From positions 9,176,001 through 9,240,000 of the forward strand of contig OY987243.1 in assembly GCA_963920765.1 (NCBI GenBank): a DNA stretch of 64,000 nt. Direction: 5' to 3'. The stretch is from Ulota crispa. Its lineage: Eukaryota; Streptophyta; Bryopsida; Orthotrichales; Orthotrichaceae. Every line of letters begins with the position of its first letter. Positions within the stretch are counted from its first letter, which is position 1. Both the position numbers and the translations under genes were made by a program. Shown one piece after another: positions 27,001 to 38,370 of the stretch. The notes below the pieces were generated by a model. The model worked only from the letters and a program-made list of their open reading frames with translations, made no database searches and was not told the origin of the DNA.

Positions 27001-27739
27001 ACAATGGGCAAATGACGGAGTATGCTTCAAGGGCCATTGTCAACTTTGACTTTTGGTATTGTGCGGATGACCTCCAAAGATGTGCAGGTGGAGGTAAGGT
27101 CAATTGGGTTCTAGATTGGTCAACAATACCAAAAATATGGCCAATTGCATATGGGACTAAGCTTAGTGTTTTTGAGATCTTATCTTTAGAGGAAGCTGGG
27201 TTCCAGCTGCAAACGGAACCTGTAGAAGGATCAAGAAAAAATATTTTTGAGGATTCTTTTAATCTTGACGGCCCAGCTCCTTTTAACTCATCTTCAATTG
27301 ATGATAGTTTTGTACATGTTGGTGGAAGCACTTACCCAACTCAGCGGCTCGGACGTACTATTAGAAGAAACCTAATGTGCCAACTGTTGAGCATCAAAAC
27401 AAATGGAAGACTGCTTGTAATTTAAAAGCTACTATCGACTCTGTAGTAATGATACCTTATCTTGGGTATGGTAGAGTTATCACACTGCAGTCAAGTATTT
27501 ACCCATCCCAAAAGACTTACTGTGTCACTATTTCAAATTTCCCCTCATGTACCTGTGAAGACTTCATCACTATGAAGACAAGATTGCTTGGTCAAAGGAA
27601 GTGCTGGGTAAACTGCAAACACCTTTATTATGCTTTTAGGTTTCTTTGTAAAGCCCACCTTGAAGAAGACAAGTACATTCATGCGGCTAGTCTTAGTTTT
27701 GATGAAGTAAAGCTGCTCATGAATAGTAGTGATCTCTAG
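24021..27739 (+). pseudogene. Decayed MULE transposase with SWIM zinc finger
   Basis: The reading begins ATGGCTTCAATTCATATTGA at 24021 and ends at the TAG at 27737, with introns (GTAAGG after 24178; GTAAGT near 26139) and frameshifts. In order it has a zinc-binding cluster CRICKTSPSSKSPCPCH (about 25011-25061) and then a Mutator-like core, ALVYDTKYCCVMTICICDM with aspartate at 25647 and FKGFMADNVMVNW with aspartate at about 25794. MIDRERSCLLHW follows. Next comes a helical block KLDLEELAEMPMCNLAETI from about 26327. The C-terminus is a SWIM finger C-x-C-x19-C-x-H at about 27548-27622. MULE transposases bind terminal repeats and cut DNA in the nucleus. In-frame stops (TAG, TGA and some TAA) and frame changes near 24900 and 27370 show it is dead. 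Confidence 0.7.
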
Positions 27740-28059
27740 AACATATTTATGCCTTAAAGTTAATACTATTTTAGAGAGCATTTTAGGCAAACATTGCTTT
27801 TTGCCCTTTTAGGAATATAAGGAATATATTCAATTTTGTCATTTCATGAGCACCTCATCTGATGATGACATGTAGATGATTACTTAATGTACATCATTGT
27901 CCTTGAAATTTCAAGTTGTATATTGCTTCACCTAAAGTACCCTTTCAACCAACCAACTCTTGTAATACACTTTCCAATTCTGTCCATTGCTCCACATTCC
28001 TAGGATAGAACCTTCATTTCATATGAGATTTTTTCAATTCTTAGTAATTTTTGTTGTTA
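27740..28059. other. Short spacer before satellite
   Basis: AT-rich sequence following the MULE stop; nothing recognised. The first satellite palindrome half begins near 28060. Confidence 0.4.
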
Positions 28060-29080
28060 CCTTGCTTGAATTTCGAGGAGGCAAATAACTAGACCTACAG
28101 AATTAGGTGACTGCCTAAATACATATTCACTTTCACCTCCCATTAGACCTTATAGGTTTTGAAGAGGGTGTCTAGGCTACAAACTTGATTTTGTATTTGA
28201 TTAGTTCTGTTGGTTCAAGCCTCCTCGGATTTCGAGGAGGCTTGTAAGTTGCTATTTGGACTGCTATAAGGGGGTCACTGCATAAATACAAATTCAGTGT
28301 AGCCTGCTACTTGATTTCTAAGTTCTGAGGAGGATGTCTTGGCTACACATATGAATTTGTTCATGACTAATAATATTGGTTCAAGCCTCCTTGGATTCCG
28401 AGGAGGCTTGTAATCAGCAATAGTGGAGGACCATAAGTAGATCACTAGCTAAATAAGAATTCAAACTCACAACCCGCATGACCTTCTAGGTTCCAAAGAG
28501 GGTGTCTTGGATGCACTTGTGAATTTGTATATGACTAATATAGTTGATTTATGCCTCCTCGGATTCCAAGGAGGCTTGTGATTAGCATTAATGGAGCATT
28601 GTAATGAAGTCAATGCCTAAATACACATTCAAATTCACGTCCCATTTGACCTTCTAGGTTCCAAGGAGGGTGTCTTGGTTACATTGTGAATTTGTATATG
28701 ACTAGTATTGTTGGTTCTAGCCTCCTCGGATTCCGAGGAGGCTTGTAATTAGCAATAGTAGAGCACCATATGGAAGACACTACCTAAATACAAATTCTAA
28801 CTTATGTCCCATTTGATCTTTTAGGTTCCAAAAAGGGTGTGTTGGCTACACCTGTGAATCTATATATGACAAATATTTTTGGTTCAAGCCTCCTTGGATT
28901 CCAAAGAGGTTGTCTACATGCTCAAATGGACCTTTATTAATCATGGAATAACCAAATTTTAAATCTACCTCACCTTCTAATAGCTCTCCTTCGTTCTATG
29001 GAAGGGGCCATAGATACACACGTGAAGTTGTAAACGTCTTACTTCACTGCTATAAGCCTCCTTGGATTTTGAGGAGGCTC
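28060..29080. repeat. Tandem satellite, 167-bp period, each unit with a 23-bp palindrome
   Basis: Near-perfect palindromes (GCCTCCTCGGA, one T, then its inverse) start at 28219, 28385, 28553, 28720, 28888 and 29056. A half box ends at 28082. Spacings are 166, 168, 167, 168 and 168 bp. Each unit also has a box of the type AGGTTCCAAGGAGGG about 101 bp after the palindrome start, then TGTCTTGGxTACA and ATGACTAATA. The regular spacing and intact palindromes show it is younger than the related array at 17525. Confidence 0.85.
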
Positions 29081-29995
29081 CCTTTTGTCTAGGTTTGAAC
29101 ATGTGATTCACAAAATTTTGCAATTGATTTTTGAAACTTAAGATCTGATCAATTTGCATTGGAATTTCCGTTATCATTTATCATGAAGTTTGATTGACTA
29201 AGGATATGAATATAATTCAATGCGTTCTTTCTTTTAATTCTTGGGTCAACATTATATTCGAACTTTTGTTTTTATCATCTATCTGACGATATGTAGATGC
29301 TTGAGCGGATGAACAATTCTTCATCATGGATGAATGATTTCTGTTATTGGCTGGATGAGTTCTTTTTGTGGATGAATGAGGACTGTTGTTGGATGAATGC
29401 CATCTGGCTCTCCTACACTCACAATACTTTTCATCCGATGGCAAGTTCTAATTCTCCACTTTTGCGTTCACTAACCCTTTGCAAACCTTGGGATTGTTAC
29501 TATTAATACTTTAGTTCTAATGTATTGAGCACAAATTTTCAAACTTTACAATTTGATCATTAGATATCCAAGTTACAATTGCAACATTTATTGCATTTAA
29601 TTCCATTTTTTCATGAAAAAAGTTACTTTTGGATGCTCAAACTTGAATTATTCATTGCTCATCACTCAACGCTCATTGCTTCTTGCTCAAACCTTAGCAT
29701 TGCTGTCATATGTATTGTCAATCTTATCAAGAAATTTGATTGTTTCAAATGGATATTGTCCTTTCAATTCAAATATATTAAACTTGCAGTAGCTAACATT
29801 TTGCACTTCAATGTTTTTGAAGGATGTATTGGATTAAAATCACAAAAATGTCTCAAAGTTGATGCTGATTTAGAATAAAAATTGCAAAGATTATAACTTT
29901 GTTTTAGGTCCCTAGAACTTGAAATTGTTTTTGCATAAGGAACGAAGTATGAAACTAAGAATTTTTTTAGTAAATTGTTTTTGCTTCAGTAATCT
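29081..29995. other. Intergenic with GGATGAATG motifs and inverted GAGCAA block
   Basis: 29300-29400 has four TGGATGAATG-type motifs. 29660-29690 has CATTGCTCATCACTCAACGC, the inverse type of the block at 10955-11000. Both could be the right end of a composite element. No gene is supported. Confidence 0.35.
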
Positions 29996-30384
29996 TAAAC
30001 CTTAAACATCCGGTGGGTGGCCATGGCGTGCCTAGACTGTAGCTTAAACACCTTTTATACTATAGCTTCAATACTATTTTGATTGATGGGAACCAATAGT
30101 ATTGCTTCTAAAAGTTTCAAAAGTCAATAGTGCATGCTGATCTCATGAAAATTGCAATAAGGGTAGCTTGAGACTTAAGGCTGAGATTTTGAATTTTCTC
30201 ACAATTTTGGTTACCTAAAAATATGATTATATTTTATAAGATTGTTATTTGCCTTTTATGATGGATCATGTGTTTATGGTCACTTTGAAAAAATAACATA
30301 TGAAAAACAACCTTTTTTTGTTATACAAAATGCTTTTCAAGGGCCAAAGGACAAAATACTTTCTCATGGGCATTTAGGGATTAA
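29996..30384. mobile_element. TTAA-type MITE, about 385 bp
   Basis: The right end is GGGCATTTAGGGATTAA (TTAA at 30381). The left end near 29996 is eroded (CTTAAACCTTAAACATCC). The interior matches 37513-37886 (shared GGCCATGGCGTGCC-type, TTCTAAAAGTTTCAAAAGTCA and ATGAAAAACAAC blocks) and, inverted, 50443-50602. It is non-coding. Confidence 0.6.
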
Positions 30385-31137
30385 CATTATCATTTGAATA
30401 AAGCAATTTTTTTCATATCTGAATTTTTTTATATGTCCACTAAATTAAATATTCAATTATTTGAGGATTTAATCTACAATTAACTACCAACTTGATTGTA
30501 ACAAATAGAATATTCTATGCAATTAATTAGTCTAAATGCAAAAAATAGGATTTAGAGAGCATTTGGATATTCAATTTTTGATTGTCAAATTATAAGTCTT
30601 TCAAAGTTGCAAAAGGGACCAATTTTATCGCAATGGAGGTATTCCAACATTAGAATTTTTTCAAAGGACTCTAGGATCATATTTTAATGAACAAACTTAC
30701 AAACACTTGTCTAAATAACTAAACAAATGATGGTTTTTTCTTTCCTTCTAAATATTTTGTAGATTCATGTGTTGGTTTTTATAACACATGTCCATGTTAT
30801 ACATTCCTAAAGCTTTTAATTATAAATGTTGTGTAGTTGAAAAAGATTAGGGCTTTATGTCTTTTTATTTTGATTATAAAATAGCGCTAGCAACAAAAAA
30901 AAAATCATTTTAATAAAATTATACGTAACAAAAACAACATATGTTAGAAGAAAAGAATCTTCTAATGTCTTGCCAATTCAATGTCCAATATATTTTTGAA
31001 GGATGTATGTTTAAAACTTAGTTCAAAACTGTTATGTAGTATAGAATCAAATGTAGCAATATGGATAGAAATTGTAAATAATAGTATACAATTTCTATTA
31101 AGGGATTCTAGGATTCAAACATTTTTGTTTGTTTCAA
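30385..31137. other. AT-rich intergenic, nothing recognised
   Basis: About 750 bp with no supported gene or repeat. Confidence 0.45.
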
Positions 31138-32068
31138 TTAACCCTAAACGACCAAGCCCATTTTTATGTGAAAGTCCCTAGAAATTGCCACTTTTGAGGG
31201 AATTAGTAGAAAGGTAGGAAAAAATGTATTTTTTGGAAATCCAACCATAGGATCTTGTCCTAGAGTATAGAAGGTAATTGTGGGAAAAAATTAGCTTATT
31301 CCAAAAGCAGAGGAGTGAGATGTTAACAACTGAATTGCAATATCTTTTTTTCTTTTTTTCCATGCTGCCCAATATTTTTAGAAGCCTTTGATTGCTCCAA
31401 TATCAAAAAAATTGCTCTACCCAAAGTTGAGGTTTATTTTTCCCATGTAGAAGACCAAGTTAGGTAAGTGTGGGAGAATTTTCAAATGAAATGGAGATGT
31501 AAATCATACTTTGTAAAATCATGCAATGTTGTAAGGCCATGAAATTTGCATATACACTAGGCAAAATTGGAGGATTTATGTAAAATTCAGAAATCTAAAT
31601 TACTTTGATCCAAATGGTGAAAACCAAGGAATCTTAGTCTACTACAACTTGGAAAAATATAAGTCAAACAACCTATTAAAGCACCAAATTTTACAAGGGG
31701 CAAATAGAATGGATGTTTGGGAGTCTTATACTTGCCCGCATACTAAAACATCTCACTCATCCATGATTCAAAGCTTCCCACATAAAAAAAAATCTAAAGA
31801 ATCAATTTCAAATTTCTTTTTTTTAATCCCAATTTTTAAAGAAGGTTTTGGGTTGCCCAAATTGCCCACCCTCCCTTGTTTTTCAGAAATTTAGGCATTA
31901 TTTCTTCAATAAATGTTGGAATGAAGAGAAAATGAGATGTGCAGATACGGCTTGGAATTCCCCACCACCCTCAAAAGTTTCAAAAATTTATAAAAATTGG
32001 TTTAGTCATAGGTACATGCCCAAGGCCCATTTATCCCTCAATGGGACAGTTGGTCCTTTAGGGGTTAA
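31138..32068. mobile_element. TTAA-flanked MITE, 931 bp
   Basis: TTAA at 31138-31141 is followed by CCCTAAACGACCAAGCCC; the right end is TTGGTCCTTTAGGGG then TTAA at 32065-32068. The interior is homologous to 49494-50443 (shared GGAAATCCAACCATAGGATC and CATAGGATCTTG blocks and a common TACAAGGGGCAAA block). The open frames inside come from the element and have no recognised product. Confidence 0.75.
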
Positions 32069-32805
32069 TAGAATACAATTATAGTTTTGGAAACCTGGAT
32101 GTTCTTTATGTACCTTATGTTGATTTCAAAATTTCAAGTCTTCTTAATTGTTGTGCTAATTTCTAGTATTGAATGCAATCAGTAATTATCAAAATAAATT
32201 CAATAATTTGAAATTAATTGCATCTCAAACAATTTAGTCTTTTTGCCAAACACTGATGATTTTGAATAAGAGAATGACAAAAACAACCGTTTGAAGTTCA
32301 TCATGAATGCTTTTGCAACTAAGATTACACAAAAAACAAACTAAATTATAGTTTGTTCAAATAGAAGCAACATAATACATGGAGAAGAGCATTTATCATT
32401 TCTAGTTTATAAAATCATTAGCATTATGTGTTTTGGCCAAATCAAGATTCTTAAAATTAATATAGCAAAGAACTAGTTCTATCCTATTTTGTGTATTTCA
32501 TTTCTTGTTTCATTTATGATCTAATATTCTTGAATTTTGATTTTGATTTTTTGATGTATGGTTCTTGAAAAAGGTAGGTGTACTTTTTTATTTCTAATGA
32601 CTCCAATGGTATTTATAAATCATTTCTAAGTTTTATGGTAGATTGAGATTAACAATAAAATACCAAACAAAAAAGGGAAAGCCAAAATGGCTTCATTTTT
32701 GAGATTATGCATTGATTTGCATTGCTTTTAGAACAATGCGTCATATTCAATTAGGGACAATGCAAGAAACACTTGTCTTATTTCTATAACAGGCTTGGTT
32801 CTATT
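32069..32805. other. AT-rich intergenic, nothing recognised
   Basis: About 740 bp, no supported features. Confidence 0.45.
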
Positions 32806-32893
32806 AGTAGGGTAGTTGGGTAGGTGGGTAGTTGGGTAGTTGGGTAGGTGGGTAGTTGGGTAGTTGGGTAGGTGGGTAGTTGGGTAGTTGGGT
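32806..32893. repeat. G-triplet minisatellite (GGGTAGTT/GGGTAGGT)
   Basis: Eleven G-triplets follow one another in a row, arranged as a higher-order 24-bp unit GGGTAGTT, GGGTAGGT, GGGTAGTT repeated about three and a half times. The plus strand is the G-rich strand, so it can form G-quadruplexes. It differs from the plant telomere unit TTTAGGG. Confidence 0.9.
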
Positions 32894-33651
32894 GTCAAAA
32901 TAATAGAATGTAAGGCGGTTGAGAAACTAATTAGTAACCAAATTTTTTGTAACCGGATTTTTTGTAACAGAATTTTCTACCTTACTAGCCGGCATTGGAT
33001 GGCGGGCCATGGGCATGGGATGGGACAAAACTGAGAATGCAAATCAAATTTCATGTCAAATTTTTTTGCATGGACCTCCTCCCGTGATGGCCCTCCGCTA
33101 GAACGGCGAGTACACAGGCCCACTAGTTCTATATAACATAACATTTTGCGTGTTGAGTTGTTTGTTGATTGTAACTTTAGCTTCATGGTTTCAAAATATT
33201 CCACATTATTGGTTAAGGTCTTCATAAGTATTATACACTTCCATTAATTTTTTGGTAGTTTTCAAATGTTTTTTATTGTCCAATACAAACCCTTGATTGT
33301 ACGTCGCAATTGAAAATTTGGACATTCTTAGTATACTGTAATTTTTTCAAAAAACAAGCTCAAGGTTAGAATTTAGAAAGAATGATTTTTTAGTAATCTT
33401 GTATGCACTATTTATAAATAATTTACAAAACACAATAAACTGTATATAATGTAGAAGGCCATAAATAAGCTTCTTTGTACATGATTTTCAAAACATGAAA
33501 AATGTTTATTTGGTGCTTCATTTGATTAACAATCATCTAGATAGAATTGTTTCAAATGGCAAATTAATTATTTGAGTGTACATTTTAATATATTTCACAA
33601 CACAGTGATATTCATTTGTGAAGGGCAAGGCACCAGAAGTATACAGAAACT
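32894..33651. other. Intergenic before the DUF7869-type element
   Basis: Begins with a short run of GTAACxxxATTTTTT near-repeats (32935-32975). A minus-strand frame at 33225-32977 is short and without motifs. The rest is AT-rich. Confidence 0.4.
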
Positions 33652-36600
33652 ATGGATGGAATAGGTTTTGGAAGTCCCGTGGCATTACCAACAACAATAA
33701 CAATGGGAAGACCTAATACAGAGAGTGTTGGACAAAAAGTTGTTAGAGCTTTTTGTACAAGACTTTTTCAAAGTGGCAGTTCACAAAGGCATGAAATTCA
33801 CACAGAAAGAGGAGAAAAATTTGTGGAATTGGTCTCTAAAGCAGGAGCTATTGTTGCAACGAGAGTCATTGATGATAGTATTGTATATGGAATGGAGTTG
33901 CACCAAGTGAAGCTTTGCCCTCATGAGGTTGTTGTGCACATTTTGCATGTTGTAGATGAAACAATATGGATAGGAGAATTAGTAGGGGAGCGTCTTGGTC
34001 AATGTATGGGTTTGGTTGTTCGATGGAAGAAATCAAAAATTTGTACTACAAAAGGGAGAAGGCCAAGCAATTTTGATTCTAGAAGAGGGGTGAATGTTAG
34101 CCCTTCTCTAATAGCAACACTTGAGTATGAGTTCCACAAGAACATTGATAGTTCCATTCTGTTGGGAATATCTTCAAATATTCATGGTAATAGAGGCACC
34201 ATTCATCGAAGATCTTCAAGTGTTGAGGGGTTCAATGGTTGTGGAGGCTTTGAAGAAGCTATTGATGGGTTACCAAGAGCTACAAATACTCAAAGGTATT
34301 CTATGGCTAATCGGAGGAGACGGCCACAACATTTACGTGTAAGAGGGGAATCCGTGAGTCAAAAAGTGACTCTACAAAGTGTATTAGTAGCTAAAAATAA
34401 AGGTGGATACAAACAAAATTGTTTGAAGGACATAAGTGAGAAGTACATATTGATCCATAAGTACATGGCATGGGGGCAGAAGTATGAGCAACGATCAACA
34501 TGGATATTACAAATATTGAGTGTTTTTTATAAAAGAATGGAAAGGGGTAGGAGGGACAAGTACAAAACAAAATTGGATGGCTTTAATGTTTGCAATGCAT
34601 GCTATGCATCAAAGTTGGGTTATTTGCAACGGAGATTCAAACAGCAAAAGCAATTACAGCAAGTGTATGGGAGAATTACTGCAATACATAGAAACACTTG
34701 TCAAGTGAAGGAAGGAGCCAAAGTGTCTGCAGCTTGTGAGAGTTTTGAGGAGTTTGTGAAAGAAGCTGGATGTACGCAACCTCACCGGCAAATTTGAAGA
34801 AAAGGGGATAATAGTGTTGTGCCGTTGATATTGTTACCCATGAACACAACAAAAGGGGATATGTTTCATTATGTTAATGAAGAAGTGAAGAAAATGGTGA
34901 ATGGAGAGCCATTGTCTCTCACTTCATTCCATTGCTTATGGCGCAAAGAATTTCCACATGTACAATTTCCACCATATTGATGATTTTCCAAGTGTTATCA
35001 CTATTGGGAATATAAATGTGGAATGGAAGCTACAACAAATGTAGCAGAGGATGAAGAGATAAAGAAGTGGTATATTGTGCACATTCAACATCAAATGGAG
35101 GAAAGGCATAACTAAAAGATCAGCAATGATTACACTGAACCTATATATGTGTTTGATAGTAGACGACATGGACCAAAATACGACCATGGTTCTAAAGATG
35201 AGGCAAACCGTGAAGAACATAGAATCTCAATATGTAAAAACTCACCTTTGTGGAGTACTAGTGCATGAAATTGGATTGTATGCAGATGTATGGATAGATG
35301 CACACCACAAGCATGACAGCAATCAAGTGATAACTTCAATCATGCATGTGCTTTTTGATGTACAAAGAAGAAAGGGGAGACTTCCACCAACTTTACAAAT
35401 TCAAGCAAACAACACAATTCGCAAAAACAAGAATATGTATATGTTTGCATTATTTGCAGCACTAGTGGGCCTAGGATACTTCCAAGAGGTGCAATTGAGT
35501 TTCCTAATTGTTGGCCACACACATGAAAACATTGACCAACAGTTTAGCATTATTTCAAATACATTGAAGAGGACAAATATTGACTCTTTGGATGAGTTGT
35601 TGTTTTTGGTGGAAAAAGGAACATCATGTACGGAGGCATTTGTCATTGCACAAAAACTACAGAATATTTGGGATTGGAAGTCATTCATCACTCCAAACCT
35701 TTTGAAGGAAGGAAAGCAATTGATAAGAATAACATTTCCACATCACATGAGGTTCTACATGGAGAATGGAGTGCCTAGAGTTCAACACAAGCATTTTAGC
35801 AAGGATGCTTGGGGACCTACAAAAGGCCACATGTGCTTGCAATCTTTACCTAATACAATAGAGAAGCCAGCTCTAGCAGAGGTGTTTGCAGCAGATGAGA
35901 GAGAATTGAAGGCATTGCAAGATTTTATTGTGTACAAGCACAAGTGTATAGAGAGAGAAATACATGTGGAGAAGAATATTGAAGCAGTGAAAAAAACATA
36001 GGATTTTATCACGTATTAGAAAGAATTTCCCTTTATGAATAGAACTACAAAGAGGGACCAGTTTTTTTGGCCATCAAAAGTTCAAAAAAATGATAGAGAG
36101 AATATTGAGTTCAATGTACTTGGAGCTGCAGAGGAGGAGTCAAATACAATGTCTCATGTGGTGAATTCAATCAAGGCAACAATGCCAAATCCAAAAGCTC
36201 AAGGGTACTTTGGTCCATGTAGAAATAAACCTGTACAGGTTCCTAGACCAAGGGTTCCAAGAAAGAAAAGGATAACTGAAAGGACAGAGACAATTGCAAC
36301 AAGGAACAGTGAAGAAGGGAAAGATCCATTTCCAATATTTGAACCAGAGAAAGACCTTCAAGTTGGACAATTTGTAGCCCTTTCAGTGGAGCCAATTGAA
36401 GTAAGAGCAGGAGTACCATTTTATATGGGGAAGGTTTTAGAGTTTGGTCAGCGGAAATGGGCAACAAAGATGAAGGTTATATGGTACTAGCCAATTCTAA
36501 AGTTTGGAGGTGGAAGAGGAGAAAGCCCAAGTACAAATCAGTATATGAATTGCATGGAAGCATCATGGGAGCCATCTGGTGAGAGCCACGGATGGGTTGA

Positions 36601-36811
36601 GAAAGATGCAACAATATTCTCATGGGAAGACATGCCTATGAGAACTAGAAGTGGATTTGTGCAAGATAACAATGTATTAGTTCATGGAAAAGTTGCGAAG
36701 AAGAAAATCATTATCCCTGCACTTGCAAAACCTCATTTACTGGAGTACATTGCAATGCAAGCGGAAGAATTGGACAATGAGCAATTGCATAATGACGTAT
36801 ATGCATATTGA
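33652..36811 (+). pseudogene. Decayed DUF7869-type transposase-like ORF
   Basis: An essentially intronless coding remnant starts MDGIGFGSPVALP at 33652. It is open for 381 codons in frame 1 to the TGA at 34795 and carries on past it to about 35110. It then switches to frame 2, which is open from 35075 to 36001 and continues through three TAG stops to the TGA at 36809. The core is LQIQANNTIRKNKNMYMFAL (about 35393-35450) followed by LSFLIVGHTHENIDQQFS (about 35495-35548). This QxDNxxxENKN and VGHTHExIDQxFS pair is characteristic of the DUF7869 family, an RNase H-like group linked to transposons. Here the acidic residues in the first motif read N and K, which would abolish metal binding. A basic tail (PRPRVPRKKRI, about 36245) and a C-terminal block follow. 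A non-transposon origin is possible but unlikely. Confidence 0.6.
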
Positions 36812-37512
36812 AGACTAGTCTTACATTTACAAGGACTTAGAGGAGTGGTATATTTGGTATGATTGAGTTGTTGTAGTAATAGACTTGAAGTTGGCCTATT
36901 TGAGTGTATAAAACATAATAGCAATTTATGCTTGAATTTTTTTCCAAAATTGGTCTACCAAGATTTATTTAGTATTGAAATGCATTAGCAAAGCTGTGGA
37001 GTTGTAAATGTAAATGATTTGTGTTGTATTTTTTATTTTAAATGGAGAAAAAAAAATTGGAACAAATGCTACTATTTCACAAAACATAAATGATGTTTGG
37101 TTTTACAATTTTGTGCAAATATAAAATTACGAAAATTGCAAAGTGGCCCCCACTTTTGGAGATGAGGCTTATTTTGCTCGTACGATGTGTAAGTGCAATT
37201 TTATATGGCCAAGTGCAAAAATTACAAATTTGATGTGGCATACATATTGAAGGGTTGTACAATGGTGGGTGCATAATATTTTTAGGAAAACCCTCAAAGC
37301 AGCTCTAGTTGGCTGTATATACAGTCGTACACATGGCCAGAGATTGCTGATGGGCCGTTCAAGGGTTAACAAAGGCTATTGGAACACGGTTGAATTGCAA
37401 TGCTTGGGGAGATTTTTAGGCTTCACCAAATAATGTCTAGTATTTCCCATTATTAGCCAATTTCTCACAAGTATGCATTAGATATTGCCTATATAACTAT
37501 AGGTTTTTTTCA
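36812..37512. other. Intergenic with one TTAA-type element end
   Basis: AT-rich. GGGCCGTTCAAGGGTTAA ends at 37369 and looks like the right end of another TTAA element. I could not find its left end with confidence. Confidence 0.35.
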
Positions 37513-38118
37513 AACCCTTAATTACTGGGTTGGTAACCATGGCTTGCCTTGCTTTGTAGCGTTATAGTGCTTTGACAAGTGCCCACCTTACAATATTGTT
37601 TCTAAAAGTTGCAAAAGTCAATAATAAATGTTGACCTCATGAAATTTTGCTAGAAGGGCAGTATGGGATCTAACATTGTGTCTCTAAATCTTCACATAAT
37701 TTGGATGACCTAAAAATATGAATGTATGTGGTGAAGTTGTATATTTGCCTTCCACAATGAATCATGTGCTTATGATCACTTTTGAGAAAAATCAAATGAA
37801 AAACAACTTTTTCTTGTTATACAAAATATTTTTTCAGAGCAAGAGTACAAAAAAAGTGTCTTCCTTGACATTTTGGCGTTTAGGGGATCCTTTAAACGAC
37901 CATAGAGCATAGTATATACAATGACGTATAATTGTCATTTGCTACCAATAAGAAATTTTAATTTGGGATCTCAAGTAGCTCACTAGAATTGCATTGATCT
38001 ATTCTCCAATTTCTTTGTTACTCTCAAATGTAATAGAGGTGTGAATCCATTCCAAATACAAGAAAAATACCCCATATTGTATCAGTTGCAAAGGGCCTTT
38101 TAGTAGTTTAAGGGTTAA
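37513..38118. mobile_element. Two fused TTAA-type MITEs
   Basis: 37513-37886 matches the element at 29996-30384 and ends GGCGTTTAGGGG. It is joined directly (ATCCTTTAAACGACC) to a second element, about 37890-38118, that matches the 7022-7366 element and ends TTTAAGGG, TTAA (38115-38118). The second copy lacks the 108-bp CACTA-ended insertion. The second element stops about 250 bp upstream of the ABC1 kinase start. Confidence 0.65.
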
Positions 38119-38370
38119 AATATGGTTTGGTTTTTTCCTGTACTTTCAAAGTTCAACCAACTTTTTTTGCATTTCAACCTCCCAGCAATTCACTAACTGC
38201 CGGTGCTCCCTGCACAGGGCTGCATTGGATTTGCCGGTCGCGGGCTCCGGGGTGGACCGGTGGAGCAGCCAGCACGGGAACAGATAAAGCGTATGAAAAG
38301 CACACTTTATCCAGAGAGTGAGTGAGTCAGGGCTGTCAGGACTGGCAGGGTACAGCACTACAGCCATGCC

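Noticed and set aside
28060-29080. Regular palindromic repeats taken as a CRISPR-like array
   Set aside because: The spacers between palindromes are themselves repeated, the period is 167 bp, and the DNA is eukaryotic; it is a satellite.
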